NCBI GenBank assembly: GCA_014281115.1
Contig: JACONQ010000009.1
Coordinates: 930,001-994,000 of the forward strand
Direction of reading: 5' to 3'
DNA from: Laburnicola sp. R22_1
Taxonomy: Eukaryota; Ascomycota; Dothideomycetes; Pleosporales; Didymosphaeriaceae
DNA: 64,000 bases
Each line of letters starts with the position of its first letter. The first letter of the stretch is position 1. Positions 19,705 through 31,870 of this stretch are shown in pieces. Below the pieces are notes generated by a model. That model saw only the letters and a program-made list of their open reading frames with translations, searched no databases and was not told the origin of the DNA. Position numbers and translations under genes: made by a program.

Positions 19705-22700
19705 TCACTTCGCCCCCTCAATCTCCTGCATAATCTCCCGTCTCCGCGCACGATAAAACCGCTCCAACATCTTCCTCCGCTCCCCCTGCGTCATATCCTC
19801 GACCAACAACGCAAACTCCACCGGATCCTCATACCCCCACATCCTCGCCATCTCGCAAAACTGCCGTCTCCTAATCCGCTCCTCAGGCCTATATCGATAA
19901 TTAATTTTGAACTCTTTGCCTCCACTCCTAGCCTCCCCAACCATTTTGACATCGTCTTCGGACTCGTCGCCGCTGAAGCGTATGTCGTCGTCGTCCAGAG
20001 GGTTGGAATGGTGCTGGGACTGGGACTGCGATCCTGCGAAGACGCGTTTCTGGCCTAGGTCGGCGTCGTTGCGGAGTTCCATTGCTTGTTTGCCTAGGCG
20101 TGCTTCGATTTCGCTGCGGCCGATGACTTCGCTGTTTTCGTGCGTGTATTGGACGCCTGCCTTTGCGAGGATGGCGTTGATGGGGTTGGATGCTGCGCGT
20201 TTTGTGAGTTTCTTTTTCCCGAAGCCCGATGTGCTGCTCGTGGTCGATAGGAACGAGTCTGCCAGCCTTTTTATCTGCTTAGGCATGGAGATGTCGTCTT
20301 CGCCAAGACCGAGGGACTTGTTACTCAGGATCTCATCATCGTCGTCCGAGTCAAGCTGCGGGCTGTCAAAGTCGCAGGGCAGGGCGCTGACGCCGGCTTT
20401 GGTTTCAGCGACGTTGGTCTTGGTCATAATGTCGCGAAGCAAGTGACTGTCTTCCTGGAACGTGAAGAGATTTTCGAGTCCAAAGAGCTCGCCCTTTTTA
20501 CCAGACTGGTCCATTACGCCTTTGAAGTAGCGACGTTCGTCAGAAGCAGTGTAGGCAATGTTGGCTTGCTGCTGTTTGTAGATTTGTCGCGCGTAGACAA
20601 CCTCTTCGATTGTTCCCGAGGAAACAAGACGGAAGACCTCGACATCGCGCGTCTGCCCGATACGATATGCGCGATCTTGCGCTTGGAGATCGTAAGCAGG
20701 GTTCCAGTTCGGATCTACGACAACGACCTTGTTGGCCGAGGTGATGTTGAGACCTACGCCACCTGCGCGCGTGGAGATGAGGAAGACGAATTGGTTCGGA
20801 TCCGAGTTGAAGTCCGCGACGGCTTTGGAGCGGTCTTCGTAGCTCATGCTGCCGTCCAAGTAGGAGAAATTGTACTTGGTGCCATCGACGTCGAATAGCG
20901 TCTTCATTAGTTTCAGAAGACGCACAGAGTGGGAGAAGACGAGGACTTTGTCGCCATTAGAATGCCACAAATCGAGCAACCGTTTGAGAACCTTCCATTT
21001 CCCGCAGAAATCGCGTTGAGATTGGTGTAGGATGCTACCGCGTATCCTGTACATGTCCCTCCAAGTTTCAGGACAAGCGATCTGTAGGTTTTCGAGATCT
21101 TTTGACTGTTTCTCGTTCTCCTCGGTCGAAATTGGAAGCAAAAGTGCGAGATGGTTGGCTAATTTTTGCAAGGTCACCATACATGGGAACATGAATTTGG
21201 ACCATTTCTCTCCTGAGTTTGGGATGTCCTGAAAACAGCACCAGCCTCGTGATTTTCCTGATCCGCAGTCGCATGGTTGCTTGGCCAGGCGGATGTACTC
21301 GCACTTTTCGCTTTCGAGGAAGGTGCGATAAGCGTCCGATTGCGTCTCTGTGAGTTGGCAGAAGATTACACGGTCGCTTTTCTTTGGCAGCTGGTCCGCG
21401 ATGAGTGTCTTCATGCGGCGAAGGAAAACACTAGGAAGAATGTTCTTGACCAAATCTCTGGCTCTGCTGCGTGCATCAGCAAGCTGCGCGTGGCTTGCAT
21501 CATGCGCTTGCCCCATTTTCAGCGGAAGGCTGATCATCTGTTTCCACTCCTGAGCCGAGCCGTAAGCACCAGGTCGCGCCCAGTTGAGTAGGTTCCACAG
21601 TTCTTCATATTTGTTTTGAATGGCCGTGCCCGTAAGGCCGATACGACAAAGAGCATTGACTTTGTTCATAGCTTTTGTGATCTCGGCGTTCTTGTTTTTG
21701 ATCTGGTGACATTCGTCTGCAATGACGCAGTCCCAGTCGATGGTGTTGATCTCACCCTCGTTATTTCGATATGTGTCGTATGTGGTGATCATAATCTCGA
21801 GCATGCCTTTTCGAGCAGCTCCAAGTACACCTCTTCTGTCCGCTGGAGGGCCATGAAACTTGTAGACCTCCCACCAGCCCCATGTCTCCAGTTCGTCCTC
21901 CCAGTTTCTCATCAATGTGCCGGGACATACAATCATTACTCGTGGATACCACCGGTCGTCTTCGCATCGACGAATCTTACGCATGCATTTAGCGTCGCGC
22001 TTTGTTCCGGACTTGCCGAACGCAGCAGTGAGGAAAGCAATGACTTGGATGGTTTTGCCTAGACCCATGTCATCCCCGAGGATGGCGCCAGTCTGCTTGA
22101 CAAATCGCTCGTGGAGAAACTGCGCACCCTCGACCTGGTAGTCTCGCAGCCATTGCGCGATCGGGGCAGGAATGGTTGCTCCTAAGTCCTGTAGCCTGAT
22201 GTCCTTTTTCGCGCGCTGTGGCTTGATTACTTTACTGAGAACGGGCTTCTCTTCCAATTCGGTCTCAGAGAAGTCGATATCCTCATAGCTTGGCGGATAT
22301 CGCAACCCGGATTCATGAAGCTTCTTCAGTTGTACTTTACGCGCTTCGATATACTCCGGAATCGGCTCATCCAGGAAAGTGTCTTGAGCATTTGTCTCCT
22401 CTGCCACCGAGTCTGTGCTGAAGATAGCATTTTCTCCATGAGTCTTTTTTCGCAGAGGTTTCCGACCAACTATACTTGTTGCAGCGGCAGCGCGGGACTT
22501 CTTCTGGGCACGAAGTCTGTTCGTTTCGGCAGCTGCACGTTTTCTTTTGATTGTACGGCGGTTTTTGAATTCAGTGTACGCCGCCGTGCCATCGTCTTCC
22601 GACCAGTCTGAGAAAGAAAACGAGTCACTTTGTCTATCGTCCGGCATCATCTCTTTTCCAGACGATTGTTTGCTGCGAGTGGAATTGCCGGGGCGTTGCT

Positions 22701-22994
22701 TGATGCGCGCAGTCGGAATGTCTGGGGCCTCATCATCGGTGTCGTCGTCCATCGGCTCTCCCGCGTCTGCATCCTGCGATTGGGTTTGTGATTGCGTCAA
22801 CTCTGTGTGAAGGTCAGTGTGACGTGTGAATGAGACCGGGCTAACGAACCTTCGATGTACTGTGAAAGATCGAGCCCTTTACGCGTCGACTGAACAATGT
22901 CAAGGCCGTCTTCGCTGTCGCTACTTGCTTGACTTTCCGCAATTGCCCGTAGAGCCCTCTCGTGCTCCTTTTCTTTGCCTTTGTAACGCGACAT
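19705..22994 (-). CDS. SNF2-family ATPase, ERCC6L2-like
   Basis: Two exons: 22994-22850 and 22802-19705, 1080 aa. The 47-bp intron joins QYIE to ELTQSQ in frame. The ATG at 22994 is the first real start. The acidic, Lys-rich N-terminus (about 1-240) precedes the double RecA-like motor: GDDMGLGKTIQ at about 291, ADECHQIKN (Walker B with DECH), GLTGTAIQNKYEELW, then STRAGGVGLNITSA and QAQDRAYRIGQ in the second lobe. Near the C-terminus VQYTHENSEVIG and a block from RRRQFCEMARMWGYEDPVEF to RFYRARRREI resemble the conserved tail of ERCC6L2-type proteins. These are DNA translocases linked to double-strand break and transcription-associated repair in the nucleus. Assignment to ERCC6L2 rather than to another Rad26-like group is probable, not certain. 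It is divergent from RRP41. Confidence 0.9.
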
Positions 22995-23340
22995 GGTGGA
23001 TGATACCTTTGCCACTGCCCGATCGCTTGGGCTCGAAGAAGTTGAGCGCTACTTCGAGAAGATTATGGCGGCAGGAGCGGCCGGTAAATATTTATGTTGC
23101 TATCACTATCAGAAAACATCCTTGGTGATTCCGTATTAGTGGCAACAATGCTGTTAATGTGAAAAGAAGCCGCGCTTCGGACGCGTGTTGGCCGGCAGGT
23201 GCCCTCACGTCATCACGTGTAGCGCGGGGAAGCGCCAAGATCTCTGCCAAAATAATCGCGTAACATTCCATTGCTCGTTGCGCAACCAACACAATTACTT
23301 CCCGACACTGCGGATCCTAGCGCCCCACATCATTATCATA
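22995..23340. promoter_or_regulatory. Divergent promoter region, SNF2 ATPase / RRP41
   Basis: The 346-bp gap between two start codons pointing away from each other must hold both promoters. TCACGTG-like motifs occur around 23208-23219 (CACGTCATCACGTG). No TATA box is evident, which suits two housekeeping genes. Confidence 0.5.
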
Positions 23341-24135
23341 ATGCCGCTCGACACGTCTACATATTCGCTCGCGCTTCTGCGCTTGGACGGCCGCAGGTGG
23401 AACGAGCTCCGCAACATACACGCGCAAATAAGCACGCAAGCCGCTGCCGATGGATCGTCTTACCTCGAAATGGGCAACACCAAAGTGCTTTGCACCGTTA
23501 CCGGACCAGCAGAGGGCCGTCAGTCGGGACAGCGTGGCGGGAAGGACAATGAAGCGAAGGTCGAAGTTGAGATTGGCTTTGCAGGCTTCAGCGGCTTGGA
23601 GAGGCGCAAGAGGAAGAACGACAAGTGAGCGGCTGGGCCATTGAGGCATCACTAAGGTGCTAACAATTGGCGCAGACGAACGTCAGAGATGCAGCATACA
23701 CTCGAGACCGCTTACTCTTCACTTCTCCTCACACACCTCTACCCGCACTCGACCATAACCCTCAACATCCACATTCTCTCACAAGACGGCTCGCTCCTCG
23801 CCGCATGTCTCAATGCTGCAACCCTCGCCCTGATAGACGCCGGCGTGCCCATGACCGACTACCTCGTCGCTTGCACAGCTGCATCGTCAGCCACCTCTGC
23901 AGATTCAGACAACTCGGATCCTCTACTCGATCTCAACAACCTGGAAGAACAGGAGTTGCCTTTCTTGACCGTGGCTACATTAGGCAGGAGTGACCGGGTC
24001 TCGGTGTTGATCATGGAGAGCAGGGTGAGAATAGAAAGAGTGGAGGGCATGTTGGCTGTCGGAGTTGATGGGTGCAAGAGAATGAGGGAGATTTTGGATG
24101 GCGTAGTCAAAGGGTATGGCAAGAGGTTCTCTTGA
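23341..24135 (+). CDS. RRP41: Exosome core subunit RRP41 (SKI6)
   Basis: Two exons: 23341-23624 and 23676-24135, 247 aa, with a 51-bp intron (GTGAGC, GCTAAC branch, CGCAG). The protein is a single RNase PH-type domain: LALLRLDGRRWNELRNIHAQI at the start, GSSYLEMGNTKVLCTVTGPAEG, then TLETAYSSLLLTHLYPHSTI, SLLAACLNAATLALIDAGVPM and a C-terminal block RIERVEGMLAVGVDGCKRM. This order and length match RRP41, one of six ring subunits of the eukaryotic exosome, which routes RNA for 3'-5' decay and processing in nucleus and cytoplasm. In eukaryotes the ring subunits are catalytically inactive. An acidic loop (DSDNSDPLLDLNNLEEQE) is inserted before LPFLTVATLG, as often seen in fungi. Confidence 0.93.
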
Positions 24136-24688
24136 GGTGTGAGTGTGGAAGATGGAACCATCAACAACGGTGTACACAACCGGTATGGTGCGGTCTTTCA
24201 GCATGCATCTTTGCCAAACAAAGATGGCCTCAATTCTGCGCGCGCGACGGCGCACTACCAGAGCTTCGGCCCTACCTTCACAAGCGATCAAGACCAAAAG
24301 CAGGCGACGTCCATGCATCAGCCACGAGCCAATGTGGCAACTCGTTGCTCGTTTGGATCACCATATTCGGCCACAAAAGAAAGCCATTTCAGCTTCATGA
24401 AACGGGTTTCGCCCATGGAAGCAACCATGTCTCAGTGCCGTAGCGGTAGATCGAAATTTCAAGGAGCCACCACACAAGGTGTGTCATGTTTCATTCAAGT
24501 CAAACATCCACAGGGTATACAACCAGAGTGAGCCACCTAATGCTAGTTCTTTAACATCCTGAAGAGATGTATGCACACACCCGATCTCCAGGCCTCATGT
24601 AATGTTCTAAATACCACACTCCATAACCATATCTTCAAGTTGCCCCCAGAAGTACAACAATCCAGCAAGACAAACCAAGCCGTGTCAC
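24136..24688. other. Convergent intergenic gap
   Basis: The space between the 3' ends of RRP41 (+) and the secreted-protein gene (-). Short open frames on both strands have no motif and read through presumed 3' untranslated sequence. I see nothing else in it. Confidence 0.5.
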
Positions 24689-25469
24689 TTATCCAAGAAT
24701 CGGAATCAAGTTCTCGTTGGTCTTGCACTCCTCACCGCACGTATCCTTGCGCGGCAACCCCCGCCTCGCCCCATCCTGCCGATTCTTAACCATCGTCTCA
24801 GCAATCTGCTCCATCAGCTCGTTGCCCGTGCTCTTCAGCCCCTCAATCAGCGCATCAACCGTCGGCTGATCCAACCCCAAATCCGTCACGCTCATGATAT
24901 CAACCCCATCCGGCGTTCCCGAAGCCTCGGCCGCCGTGGAATACGACATGTAGTACGGGAGCCCATTGCCGTCGCACCCCCACGCAAGCCAACTGTACTG
25001 GCTCGTCGCATTCTCAAGGATGCCGGTGCCGCGGTAGTCCTGCACGAGAACGTAGTTGGGGTTGGGGGTCGCGATGCCGTAGCTTGTGTAGATGGTGTCG
25101 TTGCCGGGGATCTGGAAGGAGGAGAGGTCGTTGATGGGGCCGGCGGGGGAGGAGGCGTCGACGGACGTGGGGTCCCATTGGAAGTTGCGGAAGGCGGCGA
25201 CTTGGGTGTTGGAGGTCCAGATTTGGTGCCAGCCGCGGAACAGCCAGCCGGTGGCAGGAGGGTCCCAGTAGGTGGCGGAGGTGTTGAAGGTGGGTGGGAT
25301 GCGGACTTGTACGCCTGGGTTTGGGGGGGTGTTGTTAGTGGTGGTGTTTCAAAGGGATGCTATGGTTGAAAGGTGATGGCTTACCTTCAGGACCTTGCTG
25401 GTCAGGGCATGTATCAGCAGTGGCAACTGCAACAAGCGCGCAGAGCGGGATGGACCAGTGGACACCCAT
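24689..25469 (-). CDS. Small secreted protein, unknown function
   Basis: Two exons: 25469-25385 and 25314-24689, 236 aa, joined by a 70-bp intron whose 3' part is rich in C. The start MGVHWSIPLCALVAVATAD is a clear signal peptide, so the protein is exported. The mature part is rich in Trp, Tyr, Asn and Thr (WDPPATGWLFRGWHQIW, FQIPGNDTIYTSYG, YVLVQDYRGTGILENATSQ, YSWLAWGCDGNGLPYYMSY) and has two sequons. This aromatic beta-rich pattern looks lipocalin- or calycin-like, but I cannot name the family. The C-terminal 75 residues are helical and charged and end with a Cys pair (CGEEC). Four cysteines in all could form disulfides. Secretion is confident; function is not proposed. Confidence 0.7.
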
Positions 25470-26678
25470 AATTATGTGCAAAAGGATATTGGGGAATCGC
25501 TGTAAGGCTCCCTCCAAGTTGATGTTGAATTAATGGGATGGTGTTGAGTTGAGCCTTGTGGTGTGCAGCGTAGCAACTATATATCTGCGTCTGAGTACTC
25601 CAGCGTCCTTCCCTGTGATCAGTACCATTTGCCCTTGGCCCAGTGAAGTCGGTAATTGAAAGCAGACGCCTACGAGCCCAAAATCATTGAAATCGGGGTG
25701 AAAAAAAGCAGAGGGCGATGGAAGCGTTTGCAAGAATGAGCGTGAGCGAGCGCGCTGTGACCTTGGATAAATTCAATTCAAGATTTCTTCTGGAACGCAA
25801 GCCACTTTTTACACGTACGTAGCGCTCGCCTCTGAGGCTCGTAAAAGCGCAAGGCAATTCTTGGCGCTGCGGGATGGATGAAGACTACCTAACTACATGA
25901 AGAGATTAAGGCGCGGGGGTTAGGAAAAAACGTGGGGGATGATAGGGGCGCGGGGCGTTGTGCGACGGTGTCGTTGGAACTGGTGTCCTTAAACGTGCAT
26001 CGATAATTCGGCTTGGGGAGGGTCGGAACGATATCGCATGCGTTGAGGCCGAGTCGCGTTTAAGCGCGCTGGCGAGTCAGGGGTGACTGGTAACGCGCGC
26101 TAAGTAGTAACTTCCTAGAAAGGAAATCAGTTGACTTGAAGTCTGCCCAGGTGGACACGGCATGGTTATTATCGAGGTATGTAGGGTTTTGGCGGGGAGC
26201 GTGGCATTTGTGAGGATAGGGGCAATTGTTGAGGAGCGAGGAGGCGCATGCATGGCCATGCAGTTCCATCCGATAGTTGTCGTCTTGGCTTTTTGTCCCC
26301 TGTCCTGCGCTTTTCTGTGCTTTTCTTAAGTCATTATTATCGGGATTCTGTTTGGCGCTGGGATTTGTAGCATCTAGGCGTTATGACGTCAAGGTTTACT
26401 TGAGCTGGCAACTTCGTCTCGTGAAGGCGCTTTGAACATGGCGTAGCTGCATCGTTCCTCCGATCCATGTCGCGAAGGCACAGCTAATGTAGTGTAGATA
26501 CTAGACGAGAGTTAAATACACGAGCAGGAACTAAGGTGTTTTATTACCGTGCACCCTTAGCTCACACTGTACAATGTATTAATCAAGAATGCTTGCAAAA
26601 GATCTATACCTACGTAGGGGCGGAATGTAGTGTGCGAAGGTTTCTTCTGGTGTAGGCCTGGTGTGGAAACCGCCCACT
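25470..26678. other. Intergenic stretch
   Basis: 1.2 kb between the start of the secreted-protein gene and the stop of the R3H-associated gene. TATATAT at about 25578 lies 110 bp upstream of the secreted-protein ATG and may be its TATA element. I found no coding region, RNA gene or clear repeat. Confidence 0.45.
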
Positions 26679-27765
26679 TTAAACAAGACCCCACAACGGC
26701 CGAGGCAACGGTCCGCAGACACTGTCCCTCCCCGTCCGCATTTTTGCCTGCTTCAACCCAATATACGCCTCACGACGCGCCGGATCTCCAACAGTGACAG
26801 ACCACGTCTTCAGCCCGTAATACACGCCGATGTGATGCACAAGCCATCTTCCGAAACTGCCGCCCTGGTCGTCCTCCGGCGTATCAAAGAGCATCATCTC
26901 CCGCCTAACACGCAAATCCTCGGTTGGGCTCCTTAGATCGCTCATCTTGCCGTTGCGACCCACAAACACGATCTCGTCATCGCTGCTGTCAGGATCCACG
27001 GGGAGCCCGTCGTCAGCGGCCCTGCTCTCCTTCTCCTCCCATTCTTCAACGAACTTGCGCACTTCAGCCTCGAGGTCCATGAGCAGGCCCTTGGCGCCGC
27101 GCGAGCGCTTGAGCTTCTCGCGGAGCTCCTTGGGGACGACGCCGGGTGTGGTGGGCTTGTTGGCCACCGTCTTGGACCGCGACTTCGCCTTTGCGGCCAT
27201 GGCCTTGCGCTCGGCTTGCTGGCGGGAGAGTCCGGCATCCCACAGCGGGGCGAGGAAGTACGGGACGTGGTGGACGGGGTGCGTAGGGTGGACCTCCCAG
27301 TCCTTGGGCTGTGGGGGCTCGACGTAGGGATTGTTGAGAAGGCGGTCTAGTCATTTGTCAATGAGGAGAGACAAGCAGCAGATGGACTTCGAATGGGCGG
27401 GAGACGCGCATGCGATAGACGGTAGTCAGGGGACGCATACCTTTCTCCCACCGTAGTCTGCGTCGACTGCCCTCATTTCCCTTGAGCAGGGCCTCGCGAC
27501 GCTTCATACTATCGCGGCGGACGGGCTCTTTGCGCTTGTAGTTGCTGCCCTCCTTTGCGGCTGCGGCGGGCGTGGGTCGGGCCCCAGAGGTAGCTGAAGT
27601 TGAGACGTCATCAAGCGGGATCTGGAGGCTGACGGTCGCGCCCGGGACCATGTCTTCGGGCGCTGAGATAGTTACAGTGCTCATAGTAGCAGTGGCCTCC
27701 TGAGTCCATGCCTCGATGTCGACGAGTGGGGATTGAGGAGCTGGCTCGGTGGTCAAGATGGCCAT
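26679..27765 (-). CDS. R3H-associated N-terminal domain protein
   Basis: Two exons: 27765-27441 and 27346-26679, 330 aa, with a 94-bp intron (GTATGC...TAG). After an acidic, Ala/Pro-rich start comes the block YKRKEPVRRDSMKRREALL and GNEGSRRRLRWEK, continuing across the intron into RLLNNPYVEPPQPKDWEVHP and VPYFLAPLWDAG. This is the R3H-associated N-terminal domain of fungal proteins. The C-terminal part FGRWLVHHIGVYYGLKTWSVTVG resembles a degenerate R3H single-stranded nucleic-acid-binding domain followed by REAYIGL. A nucleic-acid-binding, probably nuclear role is likely from the family; no pathway is known to me. A Lys/Arg-rich middle (AAKAKSRSKTVANK) may be a nuclear localisation signal. 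The gene has no obvious link to its neighbours. Confidence 0.8.
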
Positions 27766-28892
27766 TGTCGCGGGTGGTGATGTGAATGCGATGACGAATA
27801 TCAAGTCTACAGAAGGGAGCCTGCGCGACAGGTATGAGAAGCTCCTAATAGAAGGATGCTGAGGTGATGACTCTATGCAGGCGTGGCGACTGTAAGGAGG
27901 CAGCGCGATAAAGCTCCGCGGTCCGCGATAGCGAGTGCACTTAGTCTGAGCTAGCCGGCCAGCCAATCACAGACCAACGTGGGGCTACGTCTCCGAAACA
28001 CCATCATCATCGCCCTCTCCAGGCATTGCGTGATTATTCTAGAAGATATCGAAGGAAAACGTACAGTCTTTGATTATACCTGTACATACGCGCTCTCACC
28101 ACGACCACCGCGTGGGCGCTTATGCGAGCTTCACACTGTTCCACTTGGCAACTACACCTGATGCACGTCGTCTACCATCTACCTATCGCGCATTGCACGA
28201 AGACGTCAGCGTTTATCGGCTTCACGGTATTTCGGCATCTCGCTCGAGACACAACTATGCATAAGACATTCTGTACTTAGGCTTGCATGGTTTCCAAACA
28301 GCAATCATGCGCTCGGTACTTGGGTCGGCTTACACATTAAACACTCGTCCCACAGTTCTTGAACCATCTCAAACGGCGCTATGCATTCCATACAACCTCA
28401 CCACCTTATTCGAGACAGGCAACAAGGCCATGAAATACCACCTGAGCCGCTTCAGACACCGTGCGACGTCGTGACACCTAGTCTGACAGGTTAAAACAAC
28501 CTACAGTCCATCATCTTACGCATTTTCTGCCTCTTGGCTTACATGCTGAGAGCTCAACCCGAGTTTCATGTATCCGCTTGGTTCCGCCTGAGGTCTTGTC
28601 AACTCTCAAAGCATAGCTGCACTGGGCGCAAAGCCTGGTCTGTGGACCCCGTAACATGTTCTTGCTCCACTCTGCGCCGTCTATATACAATGCTGCTGAG
28701 AACCCTCTTGTGGAGTCTCATCCCCGGCTCACCTTCGCTTCTTCCTCTCGTCGTTCCTTCTAGCTTCTTTTTCGGTGGTACAGCTATAGAACAGCTTTTA
28801 GAATCATTCTCTTCACTTGCCGTTGAACCGTATCACTCATTGCTCTTATCACTCGACCTCTTGATCGGATTTAGACGGTTTCCACTTTTACC
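27766..28892. other. Intergenic stretch, divergent promoters
   Basis: 1.1 kb between the starts of the R3H-associated gene (-) and the cupredoxin-like gene (+). A pyrimidine-rich run (CTTCGCTTCTTCCTCTCG at about 28733) precedes the cupredoxin start, as in many highly expressed fungal genes, and CTATATACAATG lies near 28680. Small open frames here have no support. Confidence 0.45.
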
Positions 28893-29778
28893 ATGAAGTC
28901 GTTCTTGGGCTCACTTCTGCTGGCTGCATCTGCCAGTGCTATTCCTTATACGAAGCCAAGGATTCTCCATGGCTCTGGTCTTCGAGGTACGTTGAGATCT
29001 TGCTACTAGAATACTGTGCAATGACTAATGGGAATAGCCAATCTTCAAGCTCGACAGAACTCTGTCATCCCGGTGGTAGTAGGAGGGCCCCAAGATACCT
29101 TCGCGCCCAACTCTGTGGTGGTAAGCAACACTGACGTCCACAATGTATTTCAGGAAAGACTAACCAGTCCTCAGGCTGCTGTCGGAGACATAGTCCAATT
29201 CCAATTCAGTAATGGAAACCATACCGCAACACAGAGCACGTTAGAAGCGCCATGCACGCCTTTAGACGGCGGCGTCAACAGTGGCCACATCCCATTCCAA
29301 GACGGCCAGACCGACGTTGGGACGTTCAATATGGTGGTCTCAAACACTGATCCCATGTTCATCTTCTGTTCGACGGGACCTCACTGCCAGGAAGGCCAGG
29401 TCATGATCATAAATCCGTACGTTGCTCCTAGCGTTTGCATGTCTCAGTCACTAAACCAATCCACAGTACCAGCGCACAACAAGTCGTCGACTTTGTCAAA
29501 GCAGCCCAAGGTACCAACGCTTCAGTAGAAGGGTCGGCTATCGCTGGTGGAACTACAGGTCAGATTGAACTGGACAACGCTGCGTAGGCACACTTATCTC
29601 TGCGTGATGGATAGGGACTAATTTTGTATACAGATTCATCCCAGCACCGCCGGAGGCTGAAGGTGGTGGTCCACCGCCGCCCGCTGCCGCTCCCGCACCA
29701 GGGATGAATGCTACCGAAAAAGCACCGCCGCCCGCTGCCTCTCCTGCACCAGGGATGAATGCTACCGAAAAAGCTTGA
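28893..29778 (+). CDS. Secreted cupredoxin-like protein
   Basis: Four exons: 28893-28986, 29038-29416, 29467-29583 and 29634-29778, 244 aa. Introns are 51, 50 and 50 bp and all keep frame. MKSFLGSLLLAASASA is a signal peptide. The mature N-terminus has a plastocyanin-type fold signature: AVGDIVQFQFSNGNHTATQS, CTPL, then DPMFIFCSTGPHCQEGQVMIINP near the end of the domain. The His of GNHT, the Cys of FCS and the His of GPHC are the expected copper ligands; the usual fourth ligand, Met, is replaced by Gln-Val around EGQVM, so metal binding is plausible but not certain. Related fungal proteins are extracellular or wall-attached. The tail is Pro/Ala-rich and holds a direct duplication of APGMNATEKA. 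No GPI signal is visible. Confidence 0.85.
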
Positions 29779-30403
29779 GCGCCCTTTACATAGCTCGTCT
29801 CAATTGGGCATGTCGAGGTGCATCGAGTATGATGATGGATTGCGTGAAACAAGCCCATCTCGTTATCGAAGGCGCGGAGGTCGGCCAATAGTGAACGTTG
29901 ACGTGCCCTGGAAATGGAGAGCGGTATTATTCGAATTCACTCTGCAAATAGTTTTGATACCCTCACACTTCCTGTACCGTTCTTATAACAACTTTCTATT
30001 TTTTTTTCAATAGACCAATGTTGTTCGTTCGATCGCATCATTCGCACCATGGTCCTACCCTCACCCACCCTCACCCACACATGATCGTATTTCGTTGTCA
30101 GCGTAGCCTACGGGATCAATGCAGCATTGCATATGCCAGACATGAACAGTAACATTACATCTAATCATCTATCCAGTGAGGTGACTCACGGATATCGTCA
30201 TATTATGTGTGAGTCGCTCTTTCCCTTCGTGCTCTGCGGCTTCCACATGAGCGCGGCTTCCCGGCTTCTATAAACACGACACCCGGGCTTTCCTCGTCTT
30301 TCTTTGAACACGCCCTTTCTCTCATCTACATCGTCTTCTCCCGTTGCATCCTCCACGCAACCTTCTCTCGTTTGCCGGTTTGTTACTTTCGCGGTTCCCA
30401 AAC
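29779..30403. other. Intergenic stretch
   Basis: The 3' flank of the cupredoxin-like gene and the upstream part of a decayed gene. It holds a T run at about 29999-30008 and a CCCTCACCCACCCTCACCCA run near 30057. No gene is supported. Confidence 0.4.
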
Positions 30404-31623
30404 ATGGCCGCAGCGGCGCAACAGCCGGATCGATCGCATCCACAGTGTATTGCTGGAAGCGCTTGAACCGGTCGAGAGTGCAGGTCCCTTTATAATCACC
30501 GACCTGCTGCATGTAGCACTCAAGTTTAATGATCATGGCTTCACCATCGATGGCGTGGGTGAGATTAATGCACCCCTCTCTACCGTTGGTGCGCAGAGCT
30601 TGGTGAAGACCGGCCGCCTTCCGCTGCTTGATGACAGCGACGAATTGCTTCTTCGTGGAAAGAACTGCAACACCTATTTACTTGACCCCTAAGATGTTCC
30701 ATTCGTCAAGGACAGCCTTTGGAAAACAGTTTAAAAGTTTCCTCGGATCAGTGCCGGAGCTGAAGACGTGGCAGTTGAAATGGCTTCGGGAAATCAGCGT
30801 TGAAACTGGGACTACAGAGCCTTCAAGTGGAGACGGCGGTCAACCAGCGGGCTTGCCACTACTCTCCAAATACCCCAATCGTAGTGCAATGGCTCAGTGG
30901 CTCTTTACCGGGTGCGTCGATCTATTGAAGCAACTGCCCCAGGTCTCAGGGTCGAACGTCTCATTATGGGGCAACCTGACAATATCCGATGGCCGGCTTA
31001 TCTTTGCGATGTCTTCAGGAACTGGTTGAAGCGTGCAATGACCTTGATAATGCTACGATTAGGTGGCATATCCAACGCATCGTCAACACTGTTGTAGAGG
31101 TTGGCGGTAGCAAGTGCTGCGTGCCATCCCTGACCAGAGAATCGTTCAGCTAAGCACTAAGCTCGAAATTGAGAGTCTGGCCCTACTCGTCCCTCTCTTT
31201 CAACCGATGGTCATTGATCTGCGCTTGATCATCGACTTCCTCCGCCATGCTGTTGACATACTTGCCTGGAAATCTTCACTGTTCTCAACAGACTTTCGCA
31301 CGGGAACAATCGAGCCGGCTATTGCCCTCATCTCATACATCAAAAACAAGTCCCACAATGTCTTTGGTGTGGCGCCATTGTTAGAGGATAATACTGTTCG
31401 TATTTGCGCACATAACACGCAATGGGGCCTGAGAGTTTCAGTCGCCACTTTGAAACAGCTCATCTTTCAGTTGCGTAGGTTCGGCTTGAAGCGCTGCTTC
31501 AATGCTCTGTTCCGATGGGTGACTCAATTTAAGGAGCTGTACCTCCATGAACTACGTTCCGTATTGTCCAGGGAGGAGTGGGACGAGTTGCAGAAAATCC
31601 CCATCAAAAAAGAAACAGCATAG
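30404..31623 (+). pseudogene. Decayed gene, N-terminus like fungal 2OG-Fe(II) oxygenase
   Basis: The plus strand shows coding-like sequence that changes frame several times. About 30430-30690 reads LLEALEPVESAGPFIITDLL, then GFTIDGVGEINAPLSTVGAQSLVKTGR. This is the pattern of the N-terminus of large fungal 2OG-Fe(II) oxygenase proteins (leucine-rich start, hxVDGVGxIxxPL, then AxxLI). It then meets in-frame stops (TAA near 30690 and 30744). A separate frame at 31114-31623 encodes a helical, motif-free stretch of about 165 aa. The expected HxD...H iron-binding motif is not visible. The locus sits directly beside a dispersed repeat. A pseudogene fits best. A spliced gene of unknown type is possible but I could not build one. 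Confidence 0.4.
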
Positions 31624-31686
31624 AAGTACGATGAAATGGGAAACAATGGAATTGTGTCAGTAAGGAAGGAGTTTGAAGGACGGATT

Positions 31687-31870
31687 TTTTTTTGTGAATA
31701 AAGCTGCATCCCGCAACTATACTATAGTAAAAGAAAATCTAGCTATAACCTTTTTTTCTGTGTACTAGCTCTATAAGATACTATGTAAATAAATACATGT
31801 GAAAGCGAACAGTTTATGAGCGCTCATGTGATCTGACTGTGGAGTGCCTGTGGGTCTCGGTCGAGACCGG
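31687..31870 (+). repeat. Dispersed repeat, copy 2 (first copy at 2213-2567)
   Basis: Collinear with 2213-2567: GTGAA(T/C)AAAGCTGCATCCCG, then AAAGAAAATCTAGCTATAACC, CTGTGTACTAGCTCTAT and finally GTGCCTGTGGGTCTCGG. It lacks the 130-bp segment found in copy 1 and has only one ATACTATAGTAA at that point, so it serves as the empty site for that insertion. The middle (about 31800-31830) is diverged from copy 1. Confidence 0.75.
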
